In this document: positions 49,885 to 59,000 of the stretch, piece after piece
Position numbering within the stretch: position 1 is the stretch's first letter
How the letters are laid out: every line of letters starts with the position of its first letter
Assembly: GCA_016716525.1 (NCBI GenBank)
Contig: JADJWE010000009.1
Coordinates: 625,843 to 689,842 of the forward strand
DNA: 64,000 nt
Reading direction: 5' to 3'
Origin: Candidatus Flexicrinis affinis
GTDB lineage: Bacteria > Chloroflexota > Anaerolineae > Aggregatilineales > Phototrophicaceae
Program-made: the position numbers and the translations under genes
Notes under the pieces: model-generated
Told to the model about the DNA's origin: nothing
Databases searched by the model: none
Seen by the model: the letters and a program-made list of their open reading frames with translations, nothing else

Positions 49885-52680
49885 ATGGCGACCCGATTTC
49901 TTGTTGTCGTTAGCATGACCGTATCTTTAGTGCTGGCGCTCGCGTTCATTCCGCAGGCCCGCCCGTCTGAACCCGTGACGCCGGAGACGGCCGCCCATGA
50001 CGGCGTCGATATGGCGGTCATTCCCCTGTACTTCGAGGAGAACCTCGGCCAGTCCGATGCACAAGTGCGGTACCTTGCCCGGGCGCAGGGATACAGCTTG
50101 TTCCTGACCGATAACCGGATCGCTTTCAATCTCGTGACGGAGGAATCCTCGTCCGTCAGGACGGCTAATCGCCCCGCTGCCGCCGCTGACCGCGCGGCGA
50201 GCCACGAGCCCGAGCACGTTACGCGGACGTACGGGCTGTACCTCGATTTCGTCGGAGCCAATGAGTCCCCGGTGTTGACCGGAGAAGAGCCGCAGGGCGG
50301 GATCACCAGCTACTTCCGAGGCAAGCCAGAGGAATGGGTGACCGGAGCGCAGCACTTCAGCAAGATCCGCTATGGCGAGCTGTACGCCGGGATTGACGCG
50401 GTCTTTTACGCCAGCACGCAGCAGATCCAGTATGACTTTATCGTTGCGCCGGGCGCGGATCCCGCGCAAATACAACTTCGTTTCGATCCTGTTGACGGCA
50501 TTGCCCTAAATGATGCCGGTGACTTGAACCTCATCCTCGGCGACCGAACGCTGACGATGCGCGCGCCGTATTCGTACCAGACGAACGATGGTGTCGACTA
50601 CCCGGTCGAAAGCCGCTTCGTAGTGGATGACGGATTGGTCTCGTTCGAGGTCGGCGCGTACGACGCGTCCCAGCCGCTGGTGATCGATCCGGTCTTCGCG
50701 TACGCGGGCTACTTCGGCGGAGGACCTAGTGGTGTCGCTGTCGATGCGGTTGGTCACATGTACGTGGCCGGTGGGATATCGGGAGCCTCGTCAACTTTTC
50801 CGCCAACGGGTGGCCCCTACGTCACACCCAGCTTCGGGACAGATGCATTTGTCGCCAAGCTCAATCCAAACGGAACCGGTGTGATCTTTGCAGGTTACAT
50901 CGGCGGAGAGGGTACGGACATAGCCAACGACATCGCAATCGACGCAAGCGGCAACGTGTACATCGGGGGTAATACGAACAGCTCTGAGCTAACCTTTCCC
51001 GTTTCTGTTGGGCCCGATCTGACGTTCAACGGAATTGGTGTGACTGCGACTCGAGCGGACGGATTCGTTGCCAAAGTGAGTGCCGATGGAACGTCATTGA
51101 TCTACGCGGGATACATCGGCGGCAAGGACTCGGACTGGGTCTATGGTATCGCGGTAGATGCTGACGGGCATGCGTACGTTACTGGGACCACATTCAGCAG
51201 TCAGAGCACGTTTCCTGTACTCATCGGACCAGATCTGACCCGAAATGGTGACTATGAGGCGTTCGTTGCGAAGGTCTCGGTCGACGGATCAAGCTTGATC
51301 TACGCGGGTTACATCGGCGGCGGACAGGATGACGGCGCAGCGGACATTGCCGTTGACTCCGACGGAGCAGCGTATGTTGTCGGCTACACGTACAGCACGG
51401 AAGCAACATTCCCAGTTAAGGTCGGTCCTGATCTGACATACAGCTACAACCCGTTCATCTTTCCCGACGCTTTTGTGGCAAAGGTTAAGAGCTCAGGCAA
51501 GAAACTGGCGTATGCCGGCTACTTCGGAAGCTACAGAGCAGATCAAGGCACAGCAATTGCGGTTGACGCCCAAGGTCGCGCGGTCATCGCAGGGGTATTC
51601 GATTGGGGCACCGACCTGGATGCGTTCATCGCCAAAGTCAGCGAGTCGGGTTCAGCCTATCTCTTCGCGAACGTCTTGGGGGGGCTCAAGGATGAGAGCG
51701 TCGGGGGAGTTGCGCTCGACTCATTTGGCAATATATATCTGGTAGGAACAACCAGAACGACCGATGGAACTTTCCCGACATTTATCGGCCCAGATACCAC
51801 CCACAATGGTAAGCGTGAGTCGTTCGTGTCGATGATCGACGCAACTGGCAGCTTCCTGTTCTACTCTGGTTTCATCGGTGGCGCAGAGGATGACTACGGT
51901 TACGCAATCGCCGTCGATCCAATCGGCGATGCCTACGTAGTTGGACATACCGCAAGCTTGCCTTCCTCGTTCCCGGAATATGTCGGGCCGTTCTTATCGC
52001 ACACGGGCGGGGGCCGAGGTTACGTTGCCAAAGTCAGTAACTTCATCCCGATAGACACTCCCAACATCCTCTTGAACGGCGGCTTTGAAACAGAAGGAGC
52101 ATCCTCCGCTGAGAACGCCCTTCACTGGCTTAAGGATGGGCTGTTGCCGAGCGACAAACGCAAGTGCGAGAAGGTTTCGGCTCGTTTGACAGCGCCAGAA
52201 GAATCATGCGTATTTCAATTCAAAGCCGATGCCGCGAGTACATCCAAGCGCAAGCTCTATCAGAACCTGACGCCGACCAATCTGGGCAACAACCGAGAGC
52301 AATTGGCGATCTATGCCTTGGTCAATGGGAAGTCCCTTGGGCAAGGTTCCAAGATCACCGTCAAGGTTAAGTACGCGGACGCATCGACTGAGAAATTCTC
52401 AACACCTATTCCTGGCGGATCGTATGACTACTTGCCGGTATTCGCATCGATGCCGCTCAACAAGACGGTCGCGTCTGCGAGCGTTACGATCAATGTGAAG
52501 CCAACGCCGGGGCGGCTACGTGTCGATGATGTGCAGCTCTTGGTTGTCGGCGGTGAGGCTGTACCACGAACTACTCAGCGCCTGCCGATACTACCGCTGC
52601 CGGAAGCGCCGGCCGGGTTCCGCGGGACGAATTCGATGACCCTGCGTCCGCTGGCACTTGAGGGCAGCATCCAGCGGTAA
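49885..52680 (+). CDS. Secreted SBBP-repeat (DUF7948) beta-propeller protein
   Basis: A 931-residue exported protein. Signal peptide at 1-28 (FLVVVSMTVSLVLALAFIPQA). Residues about 45-250 match the DUF7948 domain (FEENLGQSDAQVRYLARAQGYSLF, EWVTGAQHFSKIRYGELYAGID). From about 270 to 715 there are seven or so SBBP repeats of the form YAGYIGG-x-DIAVDSDGxAYVVGYT-x-TFPV-xGPDLT. The last 200 residues look like a separate beta-sandwich (LLNGGFETEGASSAENALHWL). The repeat part is clearly AT-richer than the window. A TATAAT at 49847-49852 is a likely -10; a CCCCAA/TTGGGG stem (49856-49877) could mask the ribosome site. Likely surface adhesion or binding role. Confidence 0.88.
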   Translation: MATRFLVVVSMTVSLVLALAFIPQARPSEPVTPETAAHDGVDMAVIPLYFEENLGQSDAQVRYLARAQGYSLFLTDNRIAFNLVTEESSSVRTANRPAAAADRAASHEPEHVTRTYGLYLDFVGANESPVLTGEEPQGGITSYFRGKPEEWVTGAQHFSKIRYGELYAGIDAVFYASTQQIQYDFIVAPGADPAQIQLRFDPVDGIALNDAGDLNLILGDRTLTMRAPYSYQTNDGVDYPVESRFVVDDGLVSFEVGAYDASQPLVIDPVFAYAGYFGGGPSGVAVDAVGHMYVAGGISGASSTFPPTGGPYVTPSFGTDAFVAKLNPNGTGVIFAGYIGGEGTDIANDIAIDASGNVYIGGNTNSSELTFPVSVGPDLTFNGIGVTATRADGFVAKVSADGTSLIYAGYIGGKDSDWVYGIAVDADGHAYVTGTTFSSQSTFPVLIGPDLTRNGDYEAFVAKVSVDGSSLIYAGYIGGGQDDGAADIAVDSDGAAYVVGYTYSTEATFPVKVGPDLTYSYNPFIFPDAFVAKVKSSGKKLAYAGYFGSYRADQGTAIAVDAQGRAVIAGVFDWGTDLDAFIAKVSESGSAYLFANVLGGLKDESVGGVALDSFGNIYLVGTTRTTDGTFPTFIGPDTTHNGKRESFVSMIDATGSFLFYSGFIGGAEDDYGYAIAVDPIGDAYVVGHTASLPSSFPEYVGPFLSHTGGGRGYVAKVSNFIPIDTPNILLNGGFETEGASSAENALHWLKDGLLPSDKRKCEKVSARLTAPEESCVFQFKADAASTSKRKLYQNLTPTNLGNNREQLAIYALVNGKSLGQGSKITVKVKYADASTEKFSTPIPGGSYDYLPVFASMPLNKTVASASVTINVKPTPGRLRVDDVQLLVVGGEAVPRTTQRLPILPLPEAPAGFRGTNSMTLRPLALEGSIQR

Positions 52681-52704
52681 CTTCGTGTGGATTCCGGTGA
52701 GGGG

Positions 52705-53244
52705 TCAGCGGCGGGCCGCGCGTGCCCGCCGCACCTCGCGCCAGATCACCTCGCCGTCGATATGAGGGATAGGCAGCAGCGCGCCAAACGCGAAGAACAG
52801 GTTGCCGACGGTGAACAATACGGCGTAGTGACTGCCGCTCGACGCCCACCAGATCAGGCCGAGCGCGCCGAGCACCAGGTTCATGATCGGCCCGCCGAGC
52901 GCGCGGTTGAGATGCACAGTCGGCGCAAGTTGGTCCGGATCGGCGCTATAGCGCGTCTGAATCGCCAGTGGGATAACCCGCAGTTCGGTCATCGGCGGCT
53001 GAACGCGCTTGCTGCTGATGACGTGTCCGACGGTGTGCAGGATCGGGAAGCTGTGGATGATCAGCGTATACCCGAGCGTGATGACGATCAACTCGCCCAG
53101 CCCCTTCCCGAGGTGGAACAATACGGCGAGGATCGCGCCGAACACCAGTTTCGAGACCACGAACTGCCACGCCTGCCGGCCTAATGTGACCGGGATGCCC
53201 CAGAACGTGAACAGCACCGGGTACTTCAACGTCGATTGAGCCAT
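52705..53244 (-). CDS. M50-like membrane protein lacking the catalytic glutamate
   Basis: A 179-residue membrane protein with four hydrophobic helices. The motif corresponding to the zinc HExxH of site-2 proteases reads ILHTVGHVISSK, so the Glu is Thr. The later NPDG-type element is GALLPIPHIDGEVIW, retaining the Asp. With Glu gone, proteolysis is doubtful, though both His could still bind metal. LNRALGGPIMNLVLGALGLI is the conserved M50 helix. ATG 53244 follows GGAGGCG. A truncated second copy of its 3' end lies at 49736-49800 on the other side of the SBBP gene. Confidence 0.75.
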   Translation of the reverse strand: MAQSTLKYPVLFTFWGIPVTLGRQAWQFVVSKLVFGAILAVLFHLGKGLGELIVITLGYTLIIHSFPILHTVGHVISSKRVQPPMTELRVIPLAIQTRYSADPDQLAPTVHLNRALGGPIMNLVLGALGLIWWASSGSHYAVLFTVGNLFFAFGALLPIPHIDGEVIWREVRRARAARR

Positions 53245-53360
53245 GCGTTCGCCTCCATCCCTCGTGTGCAAAGCATACCACGACCGTCGGGCAAGTCGGT
53301 GCGAAGGTGGTGTCTCAATCGCCAGAAATCGGTCCTTGAGCGGCGGCTCGAACCTGTTTC

Positions 53361-53750
53361 CTAGCGCGTGCAGCTGATCGGCTCGAAGCGCAGCTCAGCG
53401 GGATAGTCGTCGCCGCCCATGACGGTGACGGCCTGTACCCCGGGCTTCAGGTCGATCGACAGTCCCTCAACGATGGCCCCGGTGCATCCGTAACAGTCTT
53501 GGCCGTCAACGGGCTGGCCACCCCAAATGAAAACACTGTCACGGGCAGCCTTCGGGTGGGACGAGGTCAGCGTTGCCCGGAAGTCGCAGCGGAACGGGGC
53601 CTGAACTCGCCACGTTAACTCATAGCCGCTTTCGACCTGGAACTCCTCAACATACACCTCATCGGTCAACTCGATGAAGCCCATGCTGCGTTCAAGGTCG
53701 CAGGCGAGGAGTGCCAATACGAAGAGTGCGAGGGATAGGGGCAGTCGCAT
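53361..53750 (-). CDS. Small lipoprotein of unknown function
   Basis: A 129-residue protein with a clear lipoprotein signal (LSLALFVLALLAC, lipid Cys 17). The mature part is beta-rich and has four further Cys (FRCDF, QDCYGCTG, ISCTR), suggesting two disulfides. I do not recognise a family. It stands alone in a minus-strand stretch; its partner and role are unknown. Confidence 0.6.
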   Translation of the reverse strand: MRLPLSLALFVLALLACDLERSMGFIELTDEVYVEEFQVESGYELTWRVQAPFRCDFRATLTSSHPKAARDSVFIWGGQPVDGQDCYGCTGAIVEGLSIDLKPGVQAVTVMGGDDYPAELRFEPISCTR

Positions 53751-53867
53751 TAGTTGTTTTGTACCGTCCAGTATTCTCGACTAGATACACGCGGCATGGC
53801 GCAAACACTCACGGTCGGATGCGGAAGCATTGTCGTGTGCGGTATGAATGACGGCCAGCAACAAGGA

Positions 53868-53896
53868 ACCGCCGGTGCATCCACCGGCGGTGACAG
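53868..53896 (-). terminator. Probable terminator of the esterase gene
   Basis: ACCGCCGGTG (53868-53877) and CACCGGCGGT (53882-53891) form a perfect 10-bp stem with a 4-base loop. On the minus strand it is followed by a T-rich stretch (TCCTTGTT). It lies about 50 bases after the stop of the gene at 53941-55197. Confidence 0.6.
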
Positions 53897-53940
53897 ACTG
53901 TAGACGCACGATCACACTTTCTGTAGTAGCTCTGGCTGAC

Positions 53941-55197
53941 CTAGAACCCTACAGTGCTGTACTCCACGCCCGGGAAGGACGCCGCGTCCGGTGCAAGCGC
54001 CGCGCGAGCATCGGCATCGCCTTTGAGCTCGGCCAGCAGGAACGCCACCGTGTAATGGTTGATGAGGTCGTGTACGCGCGCCTTGTCCCACACGGGATCC
54101 ATGCACACCCACGGTCCAAAGATCGCCACAACGTCCGGCGAGTCCTCACACGATGCGCCGGATATCATGTGCTCGCCGCCCAAGAATGTGACACGCACCT
54201 TCTCTGCACTGCTCGCATATTCGAAGGACGGCCCGGTTCCCCAATCATACAATGTGCCGGTATCGGCCGTGCCGCCCAACACCATCATTGGAATGGTTAT
54301 CTCGGCGAGCCCGGCCTGATCGAACATGAACGAGTCGCCTGCCATGGAAACGATGACATCTACTCGCGGATCGCCGAACGATGGCCACAACCCCTCCGGC
54401 ACCGGATCAAAGCCTGCAAGCCGCGCCATAGCGGCTTCATTGCCAACCATTGGCTTGCATAGACCTTGCGCGAAGACGTCATCCTCAGGGACGGCGGCAC
54501 AACGCATGTTCATCGCAGCGAAGTCAAATCGTGCACCAGCGATGGCGAGCGACGTGTATCCGCCGAAGGAATGGCCGGCGACCGCGATGCGGTCCATATC
54601 GAACCAGCCTTCGAATTCACCGCCGGTTCCGGTCAGGTGCTCGGCAAAGTCGAGGGCCGTTGTGACGTCCCGTGGCCGTTTGATCGCACTTTCGGGAATC
54701 GCGGAGTAGGTGTCATCGAAGAGCTCGTGGTGTTCGATTCCGATCACGGTGAACCCGTGGGACGCCCACTGCTCGACCACGGGAGCATAGAAGGCCGACC
54801 AGACCGCAAATCCATGAGAGAAGACAATCAGCGGGTAAGGGGCGTCTGCCAGGTTGACCGCGGCGTTATGAAGTGCATGACCCTGTGTATGCAGGTCCAA
54901 TGGCTCGGTGATGGCCGCAATTTTCAAGTCCACGTGATAGGCGAAGGTCTCACTCAGTCCGAATGGGTTGAGCGCCGGATACCAGAGGTGCGCTTTGATC
55001 GGATTGTCCGGGTCCTTCGTTATCAAGAACTCGCGATATCCCACCCAGTACGGTCCGTGCAGCGCATAAGGCGGCGCGTCTTCGCGCTCGCCGACTTGCG
55101 CAGGAACGGGAACATCCTGTGCGGCAACCGGCACCGCAACCGCCAGGACGAGGAGAATGAATGCGAGACTAGCCAAAGACAAGATTCGGCCACGCAT
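53941..55197 (-). CDS. Exported alpha/beta hydrolase, PAF-acetylhydrolase/lipase-like
   Basis: A 418-residue protein with a signal peptide (LSLASLAFILLVLAVAVPVAAQ). The nucleophile elbow is AVAGHSFGGYTSLAIAG (Ser in GHSFGG); LIVFSHGFAVWSAFY holds the oxyanion His-Gly, MVLGGTADTGTL the region of the acidic residue, and FLGGEHMISG the catalytic His. The general plan matches bacterial PAF-AH-like and chlorophyllase-like esterases. It has extra Cys residues that may form disulfides outside the cell. ATG 55197 is preceded by GAAAGGAAAGG. Substrate unknown; ester of a lipid or polymer is likely. Confidence 0.83.
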   Translation of the reverse strand: MRGRILSLASLAFILLVLAVAVPVAAQDVPVPAQVGEREDAPPYALHGPYWVGYREFLITKDPDNPIKAHLWYPALNPFGLSETFAYHVDLKIAAITEPLDLHTQGHALHNAAVNLADAPYPLIVFSHGFAVWSAFYAPVVEQWASHGFTVIGIEHHELFDDTYSAIPESAIKRPRDVTTALDFAEHLTGTGGEFEGWFDMDRIAVAGHSFGGYTSLAIAGARFDFAAMNMRCAAVPEDDVFAQGLCKPMVGNEAAMARLAGFDPVPEGLWPSFGDPRVDVIVSMAGDSFMFDQAGLAEITIPMMVLGGTADTGTLYDWGTGPSFEYASSAEKVRVTFLGGEHMISGASCEDSPDVVAIFGPWVCMDPVWDKARVHDLINHYTVAFLLAELKGDADARAALAPDAASFPGVEYSTVGF

Positions 55198-55226
55198 AAA
55201 GTACCTTTCCTTTCGACAGGAACAGC

Positions 55227-55261
55227 AAAAGCGGCGTTACCCAACACACGGGTAACGCCGC
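55227..55261 (-). terminator. Intrinsic terminator in the 5' region of the esterase gene
   Basis: GCGGCGTTACCC (55231-55242) pairs perfectly with GGGTAACGCCGC (55250-55261). On the minus strand it is followed by TTTT (55227-55230), just 30 bases before the esterase start. It must end a transcript coming from the right, so it is either an attenuator for the esterase or the end of a small RNA. Confidence 0.8.
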
Positions 55262-55538
55262 ACGAACACTCGGACTAAGGTAATGGAGTCGAAACCGCGT
55301 ACGACATGGGACAATCCCTCCGGGTTCGCCCACTATCTCTAGCGTACGCCGGTCGTCAGTCGGGTGATAGCACCATCGGCCGCGATTCCAAACTTGTCTT
55401 GAGGCGAAAACCGTGCACATCAGCGCGGCTCGATAGGTCCATCCGCACGCCCAGACGGGCATACAATGAAGACAGCGGACGAGCAGCGTCTCGATACGCC
55501 ACACGAAGTGACATCGCACCCCTGATGGGAGGTTACAC
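55262..55538 (-). ncRNA. Candidate small RNA or regulatory leader (unidentified)
   Basis: This 277-bp gap holds no credible ORF but ends, on the minus strand, in the perfect terminator at 55227-55261. I could not match it to tmRNA, 6S, SRP or RNase P RNA consensus segments. A transcript of about 200-300 bases or a 5' leader of the esterase gene is possible. On the plus strand the same stretch is the upstream region of the DUF5661 gene, which may be its only role. Confidence 0.3.
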
Positions 55539-55817
55539 ATGGCAGCAAAGCGCAAGTTCACGGTCGACGAAGCCCGGTCAATCGGAGAGCAGTTGGGAAT
55601 TCAGTGGACACAGGTGAACCTCGAGCAGTTTCGTCGTGGTCTCGAAGTCGAATTGGAACACGGAGTCCGTGACCCGGAGACGAACGTCACCAGCGACGAC
55701 GTACTGCTCACCGGCAAGATTGCATGGGCGCATCTGAAGGAAATCCACGATTACTACACGCGTCTCGACCGGATGGAGAAAGAGGCCGACGCCGAACTAA
55801 AGCGGTCTGCAATGTAG
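55539..55817 (+). CDS. DUF5661 family protein
   Basis: A 92-residue acidic helical protein. KFTVDEARSIGEQLGIQWTQVNLEQFRRGLEVELEHG with the following TGKIAWAHLKEIHDYYTRLDRME is the DUF5661 signature. The family is often found near Ca-binding or environmental-stress genes but has no known function. ATG 55539 follows GGGAGG. It is convergent with the tRNA gene, with a stem-loop between. Confidence 0.85.
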   Translation: MAAKRKFTVDEARSIGEQLGIQWTQVNLEQFRRGLEVELEHGVRDPETNVTSDDVLLTGKIAWAHLKEIHDYYTRLDRMEKEADAELKRSAM

Positions 55818-55828
55818 CGCGTTCAATC

Positions 55829-55860
55829 GAAACAATAACCGCCGGCGATTCAGCCGGCGG
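55829..55860 (-). terminator. Stem-loop downstream of tRNA-Gln
   Basis: CCGCCGGC (55839-55846) pairs with GCCGGCGG (55853-55860) over a 6-base loop. On the minus strand it is followed by TTATTGTTT, fitting a terminator for the tRNA transcript. Confidence 0.65.
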
Positions 55861-55867
55861 CGGTGTG

Positions 55868-55938
55868 CTGGGGGACCTGGACTCGAACCAAGATCGACGG
55901 GGCCAGAACCCGTTGTTCTGCCATTGAACTATCCCCCA
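55868..55938 (-). tRNA. tRNA-Gln (anticodon CTG)
   Basis: On the minus strand the acceptor arm TGGGGGA pairs with TCCCCCA, the D arm is GTTC-AATGGCA-GAAC, the anticodon arm ACGGG-TTCTGGC-CCCGT gives CTG at positions 34-36, and the T arm contains GGTTCGAGTCC. The anticodon reads CAG codons for glutamine. Discriminator base is G and CCA is not encoded. All four stems close, so the gene looks functional. Confidence 0.95.
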
Positions 55939-56003
55939 ATGGTCGCAACAGAGTATCACGACTCCGGCTGGCGATCAAGACTGAATCACCCGATCTGTAG
56001 GGA

Positions 56004-59000
56004 TCACAGGCGGCGAAGAAGCAGCTTCACGCAGTCGTCCATCGACATCGTCCCCGCACGCTCAACGGCCGAACCGAACGCTTCGTCACCGATGTGTTCG
56101 CGCACACGCGCCAGCAGCGCCGACGCGCGATATCGCTCGACCGCGAACCCCTGCGGGTTCTCGATCTGACGCGCCAGCAGCGCGCCGGCGTCGGCGGCAC
56201 GGCCCAGCGCGAACAGTAAACCTGCTCCGCTGATCACGACTGAGACCATTACGGCGGGGAATTTCGACCGCTGCGCGAACGCCACTGCATCGCGCAGCAT
56301 CTGCCGTGCGTCGTCGACACGGCCCACGCCGCGGTACGTCTCCGCCAAACCCTGCATGACCAGCGCGATGAACTCGCTCCGCAGCCCCTCATCCCAGATG
56401 TACGAGTTGCGCACACGGCTGGGATCACGCAGCAGCGTCAGGCCACGATGCAGGTGTTCGAGCGCTTCTTCATAACGCTTGAGCATGTGCATAACGCGCC
56501 CGCGCAAGGCTGCCGTAAGCGCGATCTGGTTGAAGTCGGTGGCGCGCTCCGCCATGATCTGCATGGCTTCGAGCAGGGCATCGGCGTCGACAAGGTTACG
56601 CTGGGCCAGCTTCACCAGTACGATTCCCGCTAGCGCGATGCTCATGTCTTCGAGGTGGCCGACGTCCTCGGCCGCGATATAGGCATCGCGGAACGTTTCC
56701 TCGCACGGGCCGAGTTTTCCAAGCGCCCACTCGCAGCGCCCGCGCAAGATCAGCGCAGATACGCGGTATTCCGGCATCTGCAGCCTGAGCGACAGGTGCA
56801 CCAGTTCCTCGGCCAGCTCGGACGATTCGGCGAACTTGCCCTCGAAGAACGAGATGCGAGCGCGCATTTCGAGCGAGGTTCCAACTTGCGCGAGATTGTT
56901 GGCGTCGCGATACAGTGCGTACGCCTCTTCGGCAGCGGCGCGGCCCTGTTCCAACTGGCCGACGACTGCGCGGGTCAGCGCGGCTTTGAGCAGCGTCGAT
57001 CCGACACCGAGTTGATTGCCTACCTTGCGGTGCAGAGCGGCGGCCTCTTCCATCATCGGCAGACCGCGGTCGAAGTCTTCGACCAACGTAGCAAGGTGGC
57101 CGCGCTCCTCCAATACGTGGGCGCGCAAGTACGAGTCCCCGAGCGATTCGAGGATCGAAAGTGCTTCGTCGGCGGCGAGGATGCCCATCGAGATGTCGGT
57201 CTGGCGCGACTCGAGGCGGAAGTACGACGATACGGCCAGATTCAGCAACGCGTGGGCGCGATCCCACGGCGAGCCTAACGCGATAAACTGCGCGGCAGCC
57301 CGCCGGAAGAATTCTTGACTGGACGGTGCATGACCGAGAATACGCTCGACAAGGCCGATGCAGAAGTCCATCCAAGCCCGATTCTCCGGATCACGCGAGC
57401 GCATCACGGCATCGCGCATGGCCGCCAGATGTTCATACGCGGACGCGACTTGCCGGAATATCGTACGATAGACAGTTGTCCAGCCGTGAAGCCATGCCAG
57501 GGCGCGGTCGCGGTCGGGGTCGGGAGGATGCTGGTAGAGCAAGTCGCATATTTGCTCAAACAGCGCAATGCCCTCGATGTACTGCGTACGCATGTCGAAG
57601 AAGATGCCCATGCTGTGGATGCAGTCGGCCAGCGGCGTAAACCGGCCGTTACTCGCGGCCCACAGCCATGCGGCGCGGACATTCTCGCGGTCGGCGTCGA
57701 TGTCCTCCCATCGTTCGAGCTGGCGGCTGGATTGCAGATCTCGCCGCGACTGCACGAGCGCCTCGATGTAGTACCGGCTGTGTTCGGCGCGCATGGCATC
57801 CAATTCGCCCGCGGCCTCAAGCTGCTCCTCGGCGAACTGGCGCATCAGCTCGTGAATCTGGTAGATGCCGGTGTCGGCGTCGCGGCGCAGCAGCGACTTA
57901 TTGACGAAGGTCATTAGCTGCCGCAACGACACGCCGGTGACAGCTTGGCCGGCCTGCCGGGTGAACCGGCCGCGAAACACCGCAAGGCGAGAAAAGCCCT
58001 GCTGTTCTTCGGGCGTAAGCAGTTCCCACGAGTGACCGAAGACCGCGCGCATGCTGCGGTGCCGTTCCGGCGCGTCATGCGCATCGGTGCCGAGAAAGTC
58101 GAGGTCGCGGGCGATTTCGGCGGCGATCTCAGGCAGCGACAGGACCTCGACCCAGGCGGCCGCCAGCTCGATGCCCAACGGCATGCCGCGCACAAGCTTG
58201 CAGATTTCGACCATGGCGCTGAAGTCGATGGGCCGAAGCTGGAAACCGGGCATGCTGCGCCGCGCGCTCTGCACGAACAACTGGATGGCGCTGTATTCCG
58301 ACAGGTCGGCGGTCAGGGTTTCGGGGAAATCCATACCCTCGATCGTCATCAGTGTCTCGCCGGCAAGATCCAAACGCGTGCGCGACGTTGTGATGATTTT
58401 GACGGCCGGCGCGGCGTGCAAGATTTCGGTGATGAGGTCGAGCTCGCCGGTGAGGTGCTCGCAGTTGTCGAAGATCAGCAGGGCGCGTTTGTCGTTCCAG
58501 AAGTCGAGAAGCTGCGACTTAGGCGACTCGCCCTGATAGAACTGAAACCGCGCGCCATCGGCGATAACCGTGAGCAGATTGTCGATCCCGCTGACTTGCG
58601 TGAGGCCGTAGAAGTACACGCCATCTGGAAACAGGTCGGTGTGCGTGACCTGCCTATTGATAGTGCGCATGCCGGCCTCGGCGGCAAGACGGCTCTTACC
58701 CATTCCACCTTGCCCGACGAGTGTGATCAAGCGTTGGTGGGGGTCTTCCAGCATCTTGCCCAGCGTGCGCAGTTCACCTTCCCGGCCCACAAACGGTGTC
58801 GCTTGTGCTGGAAGATTATGCCGCTGCTGGACGGCGGTCGGCGGCTGGAAGCGCTGGCCGAGGCTAGTTCGTACGCCGGTCGAAATTGGTGTGGCCTGTG
58901 CGCGCTGCATCACCGTCTCAAGCTCGGCGCCGACCAAGCGGGCGGACGGTATGCGGTCGGAGGGTTCCTTCGCCAACATCCGGTAGATCAAGTCGACGAG

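Noticed and set aside
55262..55538. tmRNA, 6S, SRP or RNase P RNA in the gene-free stretch
   Set aside because: None of the conserved core segments of these RNAs was found on either strand; only the end terminator is convincing.
55169..55561. A 130-codon minus-strand ORF before the esterase gene
   Set aside because: It runs through the perfect terminator stem, has no ribosome site and a Cys/Trp-rich composition unlike the other genes.
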